A stretch of 64,000 bases of DNA from Sporolactobacillus shoreae (GCF_004684935.1 NZ_SRJD01000014.1:27376-91375); one strand, 5' to 3'. Shown: positions 10,790-19,513, counted from the first letter of the stretch. Made by a program: numbers and translations. The notes: generated by a model from the letters alone, not told the origin.

Positions 10790-12118
10790 TTATCTCGACC
10801 GTCTCTGAACGGTCGAACCAATGCCGGATTCCCTGCGGTACTTGGCAACAGCCCTTCTCGAACAATGCAGTCCTTCATCCGACAGGAGTTGAACCAATTT
10901 CTGGTCGGAAAAAGGCGTGCTGCGGTCTTCGACACTGATCCAGTGTTTAATCCTGGAAAGGATCTGGAAAGAAGAAACTTCTTCCTGACCGGTTTTTATT
11001 GCGCGCACAAAAAATTTTTTCATCTGAAAAAGACCATAAGGTGTCTCAACATATTTATTTGCGACCGCCCGGCTGACTGTCGATTCATTGACCGAGAGCT
11101 GTTCCGCCGCGTGTTTCATGGGAAACGGTTTGAGCGCCTCATACCTTCCGCTTTCGAAATAAGCCTTCTGTACCTGCATCAGCAGTTCAGTCAGCTTCAG
11201 GAGTGTCTGTTTGCGTCTTGATATTCCTGCAATCAACCAGTCCGCCTCATCTTTTTTTTCACGCAGGTAGCGCTTTGTCTCGCTATCCGCCTTGTCCAGA
11301 TAATTTTCATAACCCGTGCTGTCCAACGTTATTTTAGGGAGATATCGGTCTTCCATCTCGCAGCTTAAACCGCTGTCCGACTTTCTGATCGTCACATCCG
11401 GGATAATGTATTGAGGCGCTTCCTCCTGAATCGATGAAACTGGAGTTGGACTAAGCCCTCGTATTACTTCGATAGCAGCCCGTATGCTCTTTTCAGTGGT
11501 TCCAAGAATAGTGGCAAGTTCTCCCCAGTTTCCTGAGAGAAAGCAGTCGCTATAATCAGAAAGAATGCGTATGGGGAGAGGGTTCGCCGGAGCCATTCTC
11601 TTCAGTTGAAGCACCAGGCATTCAGTAAGGGTGCGGGCCCCGACACCAGCGGGTTCCAGCGATTGTACGGCTTCAAGCGCCTTCCCGGGAACTTCCGGGC
11701 TGAGTCCGTATCCTTCGAGCAAATCCTCAGGTTCCTCATCAAAGTATCCTTTTTCATTGAGATTATCAATCAAAAAATCAGCGGCGGCCAGACATATTTT
11801 ATCAAGCTGAAGCTGATGGAGATCACGGTGTAGCAGATCGCGGTAATCGCTTGAAGAGGCGACGGTTTCTTCGATTACATCCGTCGCACTCTTCGCTTCG
11901 TCTCCATACTGTGCGAAAGAAGAAACGGCCCCGGGATCCGCAGACTGAAAATCATTTTTTTCTGCGTTCAGTAACGGATTTTCCATGGCCTTCTCCATGA
12001 TATACTCCGACAACTGTTCATTGCTGAACTGAAGAAGGGTCACCGACTGAAACAATGCAGGTGTCATTTTTAATTTCAAAGCCTGTTTCTGAACCAGTGC
12101 CAGCGCCATCCGACTCAC
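10790..12118 (-). CDS. rpoN: RNA polymerase sigma-54 factor
   Basis: Alternative sigma factor (SigL/RpoN) for -24/-12 promoters that need enhancer-binding activators. The 442 residues show the three expected parts: the Gln/Leu-rich activator-interacting N-terminus (KMTPALFQSVTLLQFSNEQL), a central core-binding region with LEPAGVGARTLTECLVLQL, and a C-terminal DNA-binding region. The C-terminal region has an HTH (SVNESTVSRAVANKYVETPYG in part) and an RpoN box read here as SRRAVAKYRRESGI, against the usual ARRTVAKYRE. It lies just upstream of the cggR operon, an arrangement seen in several Bacillales. The box substitutions are conservative, so I expect it to be active. Confidence 0.95.
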   Translation of the reverse strand: MSRMALALVQKQALKLKMTPALFQSVTLLQFSNEQLSEYIMEKAMENPLLNAEKNDFQSADPGAVSSFAQYGDEAKSATDVIEETVASSSDYRDLLHRDLHQLQLDKICLAAADFLIDNLNEKGYFDEEPEDLLEGYGLSPEVPGKALEAVQSLEPAGVGARTLTECLVLQLKRMAPANPLPIRILSDYSDCFLSGNWGELATILGTTEKSIRAAIEVIRGLSPTPVSSIQEEAPQYIIPDVTIRKSDSGLSCEMEDRYLPKITLDSTGYENYLDKADSETKRYLREKKDEADWLIAGISRRKQTLLKLTELLMQVQKAYFESGRYEALKPFPMKHAAEQLSVNESTVSRAVANKYVETPYGLFQMKKFFVRAIKTGQEEVSSFQILSRIKHWISVEDRSTPFSDQKLVQLLSDEGLHCSRRAVAKYRRESGIGSTVQRRSR

Positions 12119-12290
12119 CTCTTACAGAGTATTATATCAATCAATCGGCGAAATGGCTACGCTTACATTATAGACTTCCGTCGATTTTACACAGATTTTG
12201 TTTTTTCCTGCGGCCTTTGAACTTTTCCGAATGCCGCGCCTACTATCGATTGTATGAGAATAGACTTCAGCTTTTGCATCGCATGGCAAA

Positions 12291-12320
12291 ATAAAAGAGC
12301 GAAATCCCTTGATTTCGCTC
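12291..12320 (-). terminator. Rho-independent terminator of corA
   Basis: GAGCGAAATC (12297-12306) and GATTTCGCTC (12311-12320) form a perfect 10-bp stem. It is followed on the minus strand by TTTTAT, 27 bp past the corA stop. Confidence 0.9.
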
Positions 12321-12346
12321 CGCCATTGCTATAGATCGCATTATAT

Positions 12347-13288
12347 TTAGAAATATTTCTTTTTCCAGAAAAAAAGTGCTGTGATTCCCGATAAAAGCAG
12401 CGCAATACCGAAAGGGATCCAGAATGAATGGGCCAGACCCTGATACGGAATTCCGTTGACATTCATGCCATAGAAACTTGCCACCATCGTCGGGATCGAC
12501 AGGACAATCGTCACGGTCGTCAGAAATTTCATCACAACGTTCACGTTATTCGAGATGACCGAGGCATAAGCGTCCATCATTCCACTCAGGATGTTGCTGT
12601 GCACTTCAGACATTTCAATAGCCTGTTTGATCTCGATAATGACGTCTTCCAGAAGATCCTGATCATCTTCGTACATTCTCAGGAACCGCTGCTTCGTCAT
12701 CTTTTCCATAACGATATTATTGGATTTCAGGGACGTTGTAAAATAGACCAGCGTCTTTTCCAGACTCAGCAAATTGAAAAGTTCCTTGTTACGCATGGAT
12801 TCATGCAGTTCGCGTTCGATCACGGAGGTCCGCCGGTCAATCGTTTTAAGATACCTGAGATAATACCGGGCAATCGCGTATAATATTTGTAACGTAAAGC
12901 GTGTCTTTTTATAAGTAAAGAAATTTTTTATCTTATTATTGATAAAATCTTCAACAATCGGATTGCTCTGCAGGCAGACTGTAACAAAGTAAAACGGTGT
13001 CACAATAATACCAAGAGGAATCGTGTCATAGGGTGCGGAGTCCGATTCATCCTCTACCCGAACCGGAAAATCAACGATGATCAGAACCGTGTCGTCTTCT
13101 TTTTCAATACGGGAGCGTTCATCGTCGTCCAGAGAGTCACGGATAAAATCGGACGGGATACCAGTTCCCTCAACAACCTTTCCGACCTCAAACTCGGATG
13201 GCCGCGTCAGGTTGATCCAGCAACCCTTCACCAGCTCATCTTTTTTAATCAGGTTATCTTGTTCATCTGTCAAATAAATATCAATCAT
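12347..13288 (-). CDS. corA: CorA-family magnesium/cobalt transporter
   Basis: Inner-membrane channel for Mg2+ (also Co2+ and Ni2+). The 313-residue protein has the long soluble N-terminal funnel and stalk helix, then two C-terminal membrane helices. The first ends in the signature YGMNVNGIP (GMN selectivity motif) and the second is followed by the positive tail FFWKKKYF. The start has GAGGAGGTGG at good spacing. A 38-codon ORF with its own ribosome binding site ends 39 bp upstream on the same strand, which might be a leader peptide. A clean terminator follows. Confidence 0.95.
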   Translation of the reverse strand: MIDIYLTDEQDNLIKKDELVKGCWINLTRPSEFEVGKVVEGTGIPSDFIRDSLDDDERSRIEKEDDTVLIIVDFPVRVEDESDSAPYDTIPLGIIVTPFYFVTVCLQSNPIVEDFINNKIKNFFTYKKTRFTLQILYAIARYYLRYLKTIDRRTSVIERELHESMRNKELFNLLSLEKTLVYFTTSLKSNNIVMEKMTKQRFLRMYEDDQDLLEDVIIEIKQAIEMSEVHSNILSGMMDAYASVISNNVNVVMKFLTTVTIVLSIPTMVASFYGMNVNGIPYQGLAHSFWIPFGIALLLSGITALFFWKKKYF

Positions 13289-13327
13289 GATTCCACCTCC
13301 TCGTTTTATGGAGGAAGCTTATGCATA

Positions 13328-13444
13328 TCAGTCAGGCAACGGCAGCCGTCCACTCATGAGCTGCCGATATCCGGACAATATGGAAACTTCCTCCTTACTA
13401 TGCCCGGGACCAGGTTTCTGATTCGACGAACTATCGGAACTCAT
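13328..13444 (-). CDS. Small protein or leader peptide upstream of corA (38 residues)
   Basis: I do not recognise this gene. It encodes 38 residues starting MSSDSSSNQKPGPGHSKEEV and ending SGRLPLPD. The ATG at 13444 follows AAAAGGAG at about 11-base spacing. It ends 39 bp before the corA start, on the same strand and with no terminator between. The peptide has no signal or membrane segment and is polar, with a Ser-rich start. It could be a conserved small protein co-transcribed with corA, or a leader whose translation affects corA expression. Being short, it may also be chance. Confidence 0.42.
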   Translation of the reverse strand: MSSDSSSNQKPGPGHSKEEVSILSGYRQLMSGRLPLPD

Positions 13445-13573
13445 TAAGTGATCAACTCCTTTTGCCAGATTTGTGTCAGTCGGCTCAATCTGGCCAACAT
13501 GTTCTATGATACATTGACTGAGCGGATAAAACAATTATTAAATGTATGGACTGATAAAAGTCTCCGGCAGATG

Positions 13574-13594
13574 AAAAAACCGGGAAAACCCGGT
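13574..13594 (-). terminator. Short terminator-like hairpin
   Basis: ACCGGG (13579-13584) pairs with CCCGGT (13589-13594) around a 4-base loop. On the minus strand it is followed by TTTTT. No clear minus-strand gene ends here, so it may terminate leftover transcription from cotD or shield the corA unit. Confidence 0.5.
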
Positions 13595-13691
13595 CCTCCA
13601 TTGTTTAGAGGGAATTCTGAACAAAGCTGTCACGCAGCAAACATGGATCACGAAACTGTGATGTAGCGAAAAGATACAGCATTTAAGAGGA

Positions 13692-13768
13692 CGGCTGGTA
13701 AATTTACGATTGCGGCTGGTAAAGTTCCGAATCCGGCCGGTAAATTTGCGATCGCGGCTGGTAAGCCG
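13692..13768. repeat. 21-bp imperfect tandem array (about 3.6 units)
   Basis: Units start at 13692, 13713, 13734 and 13755 (partial), exactly 21 bp apart, with consensus CGGCTGGTAAATTTNCGATNG. It lies in the untranslated gap between the CotD-like gene and the corA unit. Open frames across it give only a repetitive artefact (TSR-RKFT). Similar 20-21 bp arrays with other consensus sequences occur at 15893, 32374 and 34456. Confidence 0.75.
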
Positions 13769-13945
13769 TTTCATTAGCTGTATTCAAGGCTGGATTTATC
13801 TTGATCCCCTGTGATTGATTAAGATTTCGGTGCAAATTGACTGCGACTCGTTCTTTGTGACTCAACTATTGGCCGTTCACTGTTCCTTTGATCACAACAC
13901 CCTATCGTATTTTTTCCTCATGTTGTTGAGGAAAACTTATTGCCA

Positions 13946-13976
13946 AAAAGACCTTTTGCCTATTCGGCAAAAGGTC
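13946..13976 (-). terminator. Terminator of the CotD-like gene
   Basis: A perfect 11-bp stem, GACCTTTTGCC/GGCAAAAGGTC, with a 5-base loop is followed on the minus strand by TTTTT. It begins 20 bp past the stop codon. Confidence 0.88.
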
Positions 13977-13996
13977 CGGATCACATGTGATCATGC

Positions 13997-14446
13997 TCAG
14001 CAATGCGGTTGCGGAAAGCACGGTTGACCGCACTGCACGTCATAGTGCCGTTCGTCGCAGCACTGCGAAACGGAATGCGGATAAAAGTGCTGATGTTCAT
14101 AAACATAATGTGTCCTGATTTCCGTGTGCATCGGATGAATGTGCTGTACAATAACCGGTTTAAAAATATCCTGGACGTTGACACTTTGCGGATCATAGAT
14201 CGCACCTGCCTGCTGCGGCGGGCAATTGAGTGTCTGGCTGGGCCCGCATGCCATGCCTTTTCCCTTGCCGCCCCACGGCGCTTTTCCATAAGGGCTCGCG
14301 ATCGGGCCTTTTCCTTTTCCAGGCTGGACAGCAGCTGTAGGACTCCATGTTGGCAGCTTCGTTTCAGGCTTTATGCCGGGATAATTATTGGCCGGCGCGT
14401 ATGGATTAACGGGTATCGGCTTATTTGAATAAGGTGAAACCTCCAT
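13997..14446 (-). CDS. CotD-family spore coat protein
   Basis: Likely a structural protein of the inner spore coat. The 149-residue protein has a Pro/Gly/Lys-rich N-terminal half (with GKGKG repeats). Its C-terminal half is rich in His, Cys, Tyr and Gln and resembles CotD: VIVQHIHPMHTEIRTHYVYE, then EHQHFYPHSVSQCCDERHYD and a Cys/His tail. The ATG at 14446 is preceded by GAGGAGG, which fixes the start. It stands alone with its own terminator, as expected for a mother-cell (SigK/SigE) gene, though I did not identify that promoter. The N-terminal extension makes it about twice the length of B. subtilis CotD. Confidence 0.75.
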   Translation of the reverse strand: MEVSPYSNKPIPVNPYAPANNYPGIKPETKLPTWSPTAAVQPGKGKGPIASPYGKAPWGGKGKGMACGPSQTLNCPPQQAGAIYDPQSVNVQDIFKPVIVQHIHPMHTEIRTHYVYEHQHFYPHSVSQCCDERHYDVQCGQPCFPQPHC

Positions 14447-14658
14447 ATTTGTTCCTCCTCGCAATTTAAAGTACATTAATAACCTATGAACTGGGGAATA
14501 GCCTTGCCCTAATGAGAACACCTAATTTTTTTCATGTACTCGAATTTGGGCGGGTGAAAGCCATAGCCCCAGATTTACAAAATTGCCCTTGCAAAATGGA
14601 CGGCAATCGCTTAAAATAGACAAATGTCAGCGAATTAATTAAATTAATTAAATAATGT

Positions 14659-14733
14659 GCGCTCGTAGCTCAGCCTGGATAGAGCAATGGTTTCCGGTAC
14701 CATGTGGCGGGGGTTCGAATCCCTTCGAGCGCA
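14659..14733 (+). tRNA. tRNA-Arg (anticodon CCG)
   Basis: The acceptor arms GCGCTCG/CGAGCGC pair perfectly. The D-arm is GCTC...GAGC, the anticodon stem is ATGGT/ACCAT with loop TTCCGGT, and the T-arm contains GGTTCGAATC. The anticodon CCG reads arginine codon CGG. The 3' CCA is not encoded. In B. subtilis a tRNA-Arg also lies close to clpP. A terminator follows directly. Confidence 0.95.
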
Positions 14734-14741
14734 TCACAGAT

Positions 14742-14772
14742 AAAAGATTAGCCGTTCGGGCTGATCTTTTTT
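14742..14772 (+). terminator. Terminator of tRNA-Arg
   Basis: AAAAGATTAGCC and GGGCTGATCTTTTTT form a stem with a GTTC loop and a T-run, starting about 10 bp after the tRNA. Confidence 0.85.
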
Positions 14773-14774
14773 GC

Positions 14775-14935
14775 TACGTTAAGGTTCAATGTTGCTCTTG
14801 CTCCTTTGTTGATTGAGTGGAAGGTGCGCGGGCTCCTGTGGGATCAACGAGGGTACCGAGCAAGGAGGCTCACAGATCGCCTGCGGAAAGCGAGCACATG
14901 GAGCGAAAAAGGGCAGACGAATTTAACAGAGCCTT
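14775..14935. repeat. Dispersed TIR-bearing repeat, copy 2 (opposite orientation)
   Basis: A 161-bp copy of the element at 2045, 17525 and 24006, inverted relative to them. It reads ACGTTAAGGTTCAATGTTG at one end and AATTTAACAGAGCCTT at the other. Internally it has GGGCTCCTGTGGGATCAACGAGGGTACCGAGCAAGGAGGCTC-like text, matching the complement of copy 3. It sits between the tRNA terminator and the clpP promoter, ending 17 bp before the CtsR operator. Confidence 0.8.
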
Positions 14936-14951
14936 ATCTTCAGGAGATAAA

Positions 14952-14981
14952 ATTTGACCTATATTGACCTTTAATGTATCA
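14952..14981 (+). promoter_or_regulatory. clpP promoter with CtsR operator
   Basis: The minus strand at 14952-14970 reads AAGGTCAATATAGGTCAAA, a near-exact CtsR heptad direct repeat (GGTCAAA-type). It overlaps a SigA -35 element TTGACC (14953-14958), with -10 TATCAT (14976-14981) at a 17-bp spacer. CtsR would therefore block polymerase binding until heat or protein stress. Confidence 0.88.
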
Positions 14982-15035
14982 TTGTCCTTGGTTAGATAAA
15001 AGTTATCCCTATACGAATAAAAGGAGGTATGTTCA

Positions 15036-15626
15036 ATGCCTTTAATTCCTACAGTCATTGAGCAGACAAACCGCGGTGAACGCGCGTACGACATTTATTC
15101 CCGCTTGCTGAAAGACAGAATCATCATGCTGGGGACGGCAATCGACGATAATGTCGCCAACGCCGTTGTTGCACAGCTGCTCTTCCTCGCGGCGGAGGAT
15201 TCCGAAAAAGATATTTCGCTTTATATCAACAGTCCCGGCGGTTCAATCACTGCCGGCATGGCGATCTACGATACGATGCAGTTTATCAAGCCGAAAGTTT
15301 CAACGATCTGCATCGGCATGGCTGCCTCAATGGGGAGTTTCCTGCTGACAGCCGGAGAAATCGGCAAGCGCTACGCATTGCCGAACAGTGAAATCATGAT
15401 CCACCAGCCGCTCGGCGGCATGCAGGGCCAGGCCTCCGACATGGAAATTCATGCAAAACGGATTCTCAAGATCCGTGAAAAGCTGAATCACATCTATGCC
15501 GAAAGAACCGGCCAGCCATACGATGTCATCTCAAAGGACACCGACCGCGACAATTTCATGTCCGCGGAAGAAGCCAAAGCGTACGGTCTGATCGATGATA
15601 TTATGACCGCACCGAAAAAAGCTTAA
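15036..15626 (+). CDS. clpP: ATP-dependent Clp protease proteolytic subunit
   Basis: Serine peptidase that forms a double heptamer and degrades proteins delivered by ClpC, ClpX or ClpE. The 196 residues are full length. The oxyanion strand is [10 protein letters not shown], the nucleophile Ser98 lies in [11 protein letters not shown], the catalytic His in MIHQPLGG (near 123), and Asp in the DTDRDNFM region (near 172). The start follows AAAGGAGG at 8-base spacing. It is monocistronic, between a CtsR-controlled promoter and a strong terminator. Confidence 0.98.
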   Translation: MPLIPTVIEQTNRGERAYDIYSRLLKDRIIMLGTAIDDNVANAVVAQLLFLAAEDSEKDISLYINSPGGSITAGMAIYDTMQFIKPKVSTICIGMAASMGSFLLTAGEIGKRYALPNSEIMIHQPLGGMQGQASDMEIHAKRILKIREKLNHIYAERTGQPYDVISKDTDRDNFMSAEEAKAYGLIDDIMTAPKKA

Positions 15627-15642
15627 CAATGTGTTATGAAAG

Positions 15643-15678
15643 CATCCCGGAGTGAAAAATGCTCCGGGATGTTTTTGT
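15643..15678 (+). terminator. Terminator of clpP
   Basis: CATCCCGGAG (15643-15652) pairs with CTCCGGGATG (15662-15671) and is followed by TTTTTGTT. Confidence 0.92.
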
Positions 15679-15889
15679 TGTGGTACGAATCTGGCTCAGT
15701 TGAAAAGTGTGCTCGGTTAAAGCGGACTACGCAGCGACTCAGTTCCTGTTGATCAAGACATGATTCACTCACAATAGTTTGACTGATACTCTGCCCGTTT
15801 CGTCTAGTACACTTTCTGGTGCCGCTGATAAGACACGACAAATAAACTGAGGAACCCGCTGGCTCCTTCCGATAACGAAAAAAATCGTC

Positions 15890-15984
15890 TTTATTGAAAC
15901 TTCTCCTATTTTTATTGATAAATGATGAATTTTGATTGATGATACCCAAGTTTTTATTGATAATGATTCCGTATTCATTGATAA
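15890..15984. repeat. 21-bp imperfect tandem array (5 units)
   Basis: The motif ATTGA recurs at 15893, 15914, 15935, 15956 and 15977, exactly 21 bp apart, in a T-rich context resembling TTTTTATTGATAATGATTC. It lies between the convergent ends of clpP and crh. The rest of the 15680-16265 gap shows no gene or clear regulatory site. Confidence 0.75.
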
Positions 15985-16265
15985 GGATCTCTGAATCGGC
16001 CGAATCGTAGTTTCAGCAGATCCAATTCCCAGGTTAAACCCATTTCTGTCTCCGAAAGAAGTACTGATGCTATTTTTTGCCGCGTATTATTCGCCTACTG
16101 TTCATTATAGATCACCCATTAATGATTATTTTTAACAATTGATTGTCCCTGTTCAGCAGTTTCCGGATTTCAGGCACCTTTTTTTGTAGTCAGTTCTGAT
16201 AAAACTTTGCGATTACGGTTAAATCACTAAGTTTCATCAATAATAGCGCTTACAAAATAGGCGAA

Positions 16266-16523
16266 TCAATCGGTTTTTTCAATCATCGCCGCGAGAACGG
16301 CGATGGCTTCATTTTCATCCGGCCCGTCGGCTTCAAGCACCAATTGATCACCGAAAGCCGGGGCAATGCCCATCACGCCCATGATACTTTTCACGTTCGC
16401 CACTTTTCCGCCTTTTTCCAGTGTGATATGCGACTGAAAAAGGCTGGCTTCCTGGACAAACAGAGCCGCGGGGCGGGCTCGAAGACCTGACTTCATCCGA
16501 ACGGTCACTTTTTTATGAATCAT
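16266..16523 (-). CDS. crh: Catabolite repression HPr-like protein Crh
   Basis: Small PTS-related regulator (85 residues) phosphorylated on Ser46 by HprK; P-Ser-Crh is a CcpA co-repressor. Ser46 is present in VKSIMGVM, and the fold motif SGLRARPAALFVQEA is clear. HPr has the PTS-active His at position 15 and B. subtilis Crh has Gln; here it is Arg (GLRARPAA), so phosphotransfer at this site is impossible. Position next to whiA-yvcK-rapZ is the standard crh locus. The start follows AGAGAGGTGACGG. The bifunctional kinase gene hprK lies at 25070. Confidence 0.93.
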   Translation of the reverse strand: MIHKKVTVRMKSGLRARPAALFVQEASLFQSHITLEKGGKVANVKSIMGVMGIAPAFGDQLVLEADGPDENEAIAVLAAMIEKTD

Positions 16524-16556
16524 TTTCCGTCACCTCTCTTTTCCAATCTATTAAAT

Positions 16557-17489
16557 TTATTGTCCCTGACGAATGCGGCTCGCAATCAGATCAATTTTCC
16601 GAAACCGGTGATTAATGCCTGATTTGCTGATTGGCTCTCCACTCACCAGTTCCCCGAGCTCCTTAAGCGTGATATCGGGATGTTTCAGTCTCAGCTCGGC
16701 AATCTCACGCAATTTTACCGGAAGTTCGTCCAGTCCAATGGTTTTTTCAATCAGACGGATATTCTCCACCTGATGCATAGCGGCGCCGACTGTTTTGTTC
16801 AGATTAGCCGTCTCACAGTTGACCAGCCGGTTCACTGAGTTGCGCATGTCCTTGACAATTCGGATATCTTCAAAATAAAAGAGGGCCTTGTTCGCGCCGA
16901 TAATGCTTAGAAAATCGGTGATCTTCTCGCCTTCTTTCATGTAAATGATATACCCGTTTTTTCGGGACAGCACTTTGACATTCAGATCAAAGCTATTCAT
17001 CAGTTTAGCCAAAGAATACGTATGTTCTTCATAATTCGAAAAAATTTCGAGATGGTATGAGGATTCCGGATGGTTCAGAGATCCTCCGGCGAGAAACGCA
17101 CCGCGCAGGTAGGACCGGCGGCAGCATTTTTTCTTAACCAGTTCCGGCGCTATTTCGCGTGTAAACTGGCTCATTTCATCGATGATCTTTAAATCACGCA
17201 AAAAAGGGCCCGCTGTTTCTTTCAGCCGGACAATATACACATTATTTTTCTTCAGACGCATTTTCCTGCGCACAAGAATCTCAATCTGATAATGGTAAAC
17301 CTGCTTGATCAACCGATAGATCCGCCGCGAAATGGCTGCGTTTTCAGTCGCTATATCCAGTTCGATGCGTTTGTTCCTGATCGACACAAACCCGTTCATC
17401 CGTGTCAGCGCCGCAAGCTCCGCGTGCGCGCAACAGTCGTCGACTTCCAGCATCGTCAGTTCTCTTTTGGTATCAGCGGCGAATGACAT
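16557..17489 (-). CDS. whiA: WhiA-family DNA-binding protein
   Basis: Conserved Gram-positive protein (310 residues) with an N-terminal LAGLIDADG-homing-endonuclease-like fold without nuclease activity and a C-terminal helix-turn-helix. In Streptomyces it controls sporulation septation, and in B. subtilis it influences division and chromosome segregation. Visible are [15 protein letters not shown] at the start, [17 protein letters not shown] (near residue 126) and the C-terminal [20 protein letters not shown]. The start follows CGGGAGGTC. It lies 33 bp before crh in the same operon. Confidence 0.95.
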   Translation of the reverse strand: MSFAADTKRELTMLEVDDCCAHAELAALTRMNGFVSIRNKRIELDIATENAAISRRIYRLIKQVYHYQIEILVRRKMRLKKNNVYIVRLKETAGPFLRDLKIIDEMSQFTREIAPELVKKKCCRRSYLRGAFLAGGSLNHPESSYHLEIFSNYEEHTYSLAKLMNSFDLNVKVLSRKNGYIIYMKEGEKITDFLSIIGANKALFYFEDIRIVKDMRNSVNRLVNCETANLNKTVGAAMHQVENIRLIEKTIGLDELPVKLREIAELRLKHPDITLKELGELVSGEPISKSGINHRFRKIDLIASRIRQGQ

Positions 17490-17524
17490 CGCAAGACCTC
17501 CCGGACTTCAGACTTTTTTTTCTG

Positions 17525-17689
17525 TAAACTTTGTTAAACTTGTCTGTTGTTTTTCGCTTCAGGCGCTCGCTTTCCGCAGGCGATCCGTGAGCCTCCTCGC
17601 TCGGTGCCCTCGTTGATCCCACAGGAGTCTCGCGCCTTCCGCTCAAATCAATAGAGCACTAAAATCAACATTCAGTATTAACATAGCCT
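17525..17689. repeat. Dispersed TIR-bearing repeat, copy 3, inserted in the yvcK-whiA operon
   Basis: A 165-bp full-length-looking copy with TTTGTTAAACTTGTCTG at one end and TATTAACATAGCCT at the other. It contains CGCTTCAGGCGCTCGC and GAGCCTCCTCGCTCGGTGCC. It occupies most of the gap between yvcK and whiA. Its last 12 bp overlap the yvcK coding region, so the final Arg-Leu-Cys codons and stop of yvcK are read from the element. Confidence 0.8.
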
Positions 17690-18640
17690 TTCTGTAAACA
17701 TGGTCATCAGCAGCTTCGCGATCGCTGCTTCGTTGTGGCGGATGACGCCTCCCGCCGTTTTAATCAGCGGAGCCGAAATCACGCTCAGCCCCTGTGCCTC
17801 GAGTTTCGGACGATCGACAGACACGGGTTCCGCTCCTTCCCTCGCATAGCGTTCAATAATGGATGGAGCGATCGGCTGGTTGTTCGCAATTATTGTATCT
17901 ATAAAAGAGCATCCGACGTGGCGGTTCATCGCAAGAATATGGTCTGAAGCAGAAAATCCGTCTGTTTCCCCCTTTTGGGTCATGGCGTTGCAGACATAGA
18001 CTTTCCTTGCTTTGGAACGAATCACCTCTTCCGCCAGTTCCGGTACCAGCAGATTCGGAATTACACTGGTATAGAGGCTTCCGGGTCCGAGCGTGATCAG
18101 ATCCGCTTCCCTGATAGCTGTAATACTTTCCGGAAGCGGCTGAATATCAGACGGTTTCAGAAAAACATGCTCAATTTTTTTATTCGCTTCGGGGATGCTT
18201 GATTCGCCTTCAACAATACTTCCGTCACTCATAACAGCGCAAAGTACGATGCTCTGATCGGCGGCTGGGAGCACCTGCCCATGCACATTAAGAATATGGC
18301 TCAGTTCCCTGACTCCCTTGACGAAGTCGCCGGTGATCGACGTCAGCGCCGCGATGAGCAGGTTACCGAGTGAATGGCCGTTCAGGCCACTGTCTGTTTT
18401 GAAGCGATGCTGTAGCAGTTTTTCAAATACAGGTTCGACATCGGACAAAGAAACGAGCACATTACGAATATCCCCCGGCGGAGGTATTTGAAGTTCATTT
18501 CTCAGCATGCCGCTGCTCCCACCGTCATCCGCTACAGTCACAATTGCAGTTATATCCACTGAATATTTTTTCAGTCCACGGAGCACGGCGGGAAGTCCCG
18601 TTCCTCCTCCAATGGCGACAACTTTTTTCCGATCTGTCAT
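17678..18640 (-). CDS. yvcK: Gluconeogenesis factor YvcK (CofD-like)
   Basis: A 320-residue protein of the CofD/YvcK family, needed in B. subtilis for growth on gluconeogenic carbon sources and for correct PBP1 localisation; it binds UDP-sugars. Motifs are KKVVAIGGGTGLPAVLRGLK at the start, VTVADDGGSSGMLR (near residue 36), PPPGDIRNVLVSLSD, and ITLGPGSLYTSVIPNLLV (near residue 185). It overlaps nothing upstream (9 bp after rapZ). Its extreme C-terminus, TERLC, is encoded by the border of the repeat element at 17525-17689, so the tail may be altered relative to relatives. Confidence 0.95.
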   Translation of the reverse strand: MTDRKKVVAIGGGTGLPAVLRGLKKYSVDITAIVTVADDGGSSGMLRNELQIPPPGDIRNVLVSLSDVEPVFEKLLQHRFKTDSGLNGHSLGNLLIAALTSITGDFVKGVRELSHILNVHGQVLPAADQSIVLCAVMSDGSIVEGESSIPEANKKIEHVFLKPSDIQPLPESITAIREADLITLGPGSLYTSVIPNLLVPELAEEVIRSKARKVYVCNAMTQKGETDGFSASDHILAMNRHVGCSFIDTIIANNQPIAPSIIERYAREGAEPVSVDRPKLEAQGLSVISAPLIKTAGGVIRHNEAAIAKLLMTMFTERLC

Positions 18641-18649
18641 TTTATTAAG

Positions 18650-19513
18650 CTATCCTCTCTCTATGTCCCGGTGCGATACACTTATCGGGTAATCAGCCGA
18701 CAACTTCTTGCTGATCCATTCTGTCAGCGCGACAGAACGGTGCTTTCCGCCCGTGCAGCCGATCGCGATCACGAGCTGCCCCTTGCCTTCGCGTTTATAT
18801 TGCGGAAGCATGAACTTCAGGAGATCCATCAGCTTCTGCAGAAATTGCTGTGTCTCTGTCCATTTAAGCACGTATTCGGAAATATCGGCGTCGAGACCGG
18901 TCCGCTCGCGCATATGCTTGATATAGTAAGGGTTGGGAAGAAAACGCACATCAAAAACGAGATCAGCGTCAATTGGAAGCCCGTATTTGAAGCCGAATGA
19001 GAGTACATTAACGCGGAACGTTTCACTCTCAATCCCGAAATCACTGATGATCTGGTCTCGGAGCTGACGAGGCGAAAGGTCGGATGTATCAATGTAATAT
19101 TGGGCCAGGCCCTTGACCTCCTCCAGCTTTTTCCGTTCTAGCCGGATCCCTTCTACCGGACGTCCTTTGGGCGAAAGCGGGTGTGAACGTCGCGTTTCTT
19201 TATAGCGCCGGACAAGTGTCTGGTCGCTCGCATCCAAGAACAATATTTTTGGCCTGATTTTCTCCGCTTTGCTGAAGGCATCCAGCGACTTAAAAAGCGA
19301 GTCAAAGAATTCCCTTCCGCGAAGATCCATCACTAATGCCAGTTTATTCAATTTATCCGATTCAGAGTCTTCAATCAGGTCAATGAATTTCGGCATCAGG
19401 GTCGGGGGAAGATTGTCTATGCAGAAGTAGCCCATATCTTCAAAAATGCGGGTCGCAACCGTCTTCCCTGCACCTGACATCCCGGTAATGATCACTACTT
19501 GAATGTCTTTCAT
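18650..19513 (-). CDS. rapZ: RNase adapter / nucleotide-binding protein RapZ (YvcJ)
   Basis: P-loop protein of 287 residues. In Escherichia coli RapZ guides small-RNA decay controlling GlmS; in B. subtilis YvcJ hydrolyses GTP and ATP and affects competence. The Walker A motif is GMSGAGKT at residues 11-18. [32 protein letters not shown] and the C-terminal [15 protein letters not shown] are characteristic. The ATG is immediately preceded by GGGAGAAGG, so the spacing is unusually short. It is the first visible gene of the rapZ-yvcK-whiA-crh operon; the Nudix gene yvcI that precedes it in B. subtilis is absent. Confidence 0.95.
   Translation of the reverse strand: MKDIQVVIITGMSGAGKTVATRIFEDMGYFCIDNLPPTLMPKFIDLIEDSESDKLNKLALVMDLRGREFFDSLFKSLDAFSKAEKIRPKILFLDASDQTLVRRYKETRRSHPLSPKGRPVEGIRLERKKLEEVKGLAQYYIDTSDLSPRQLRDQIISDFGIESETFRVNVLSFGFKYGLPIDADLVFDVRFLPNPYYIKHMRERTGLDADISEYVLKWTETQQFLQKLMDLLKFMLPQYKREGKGQLVIAIGCTGGKHRSVALTEWISKKLSADYPISVSHRDIERG

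Noticed and set aside
13692..13768. CRISPR array
   Set aside because: The units are contiguous 21-bp imperfect repeats without spacers, and no cas genes are in the window. The same holds for the other three arrays.
13538..13774. 78-codon minus-strand frame encoding a repetitive Ser/Arg/Lys/Phe peptide
   Set aside because: It is simply the translation of the 21-bp tandem array; no ribosome binding site.
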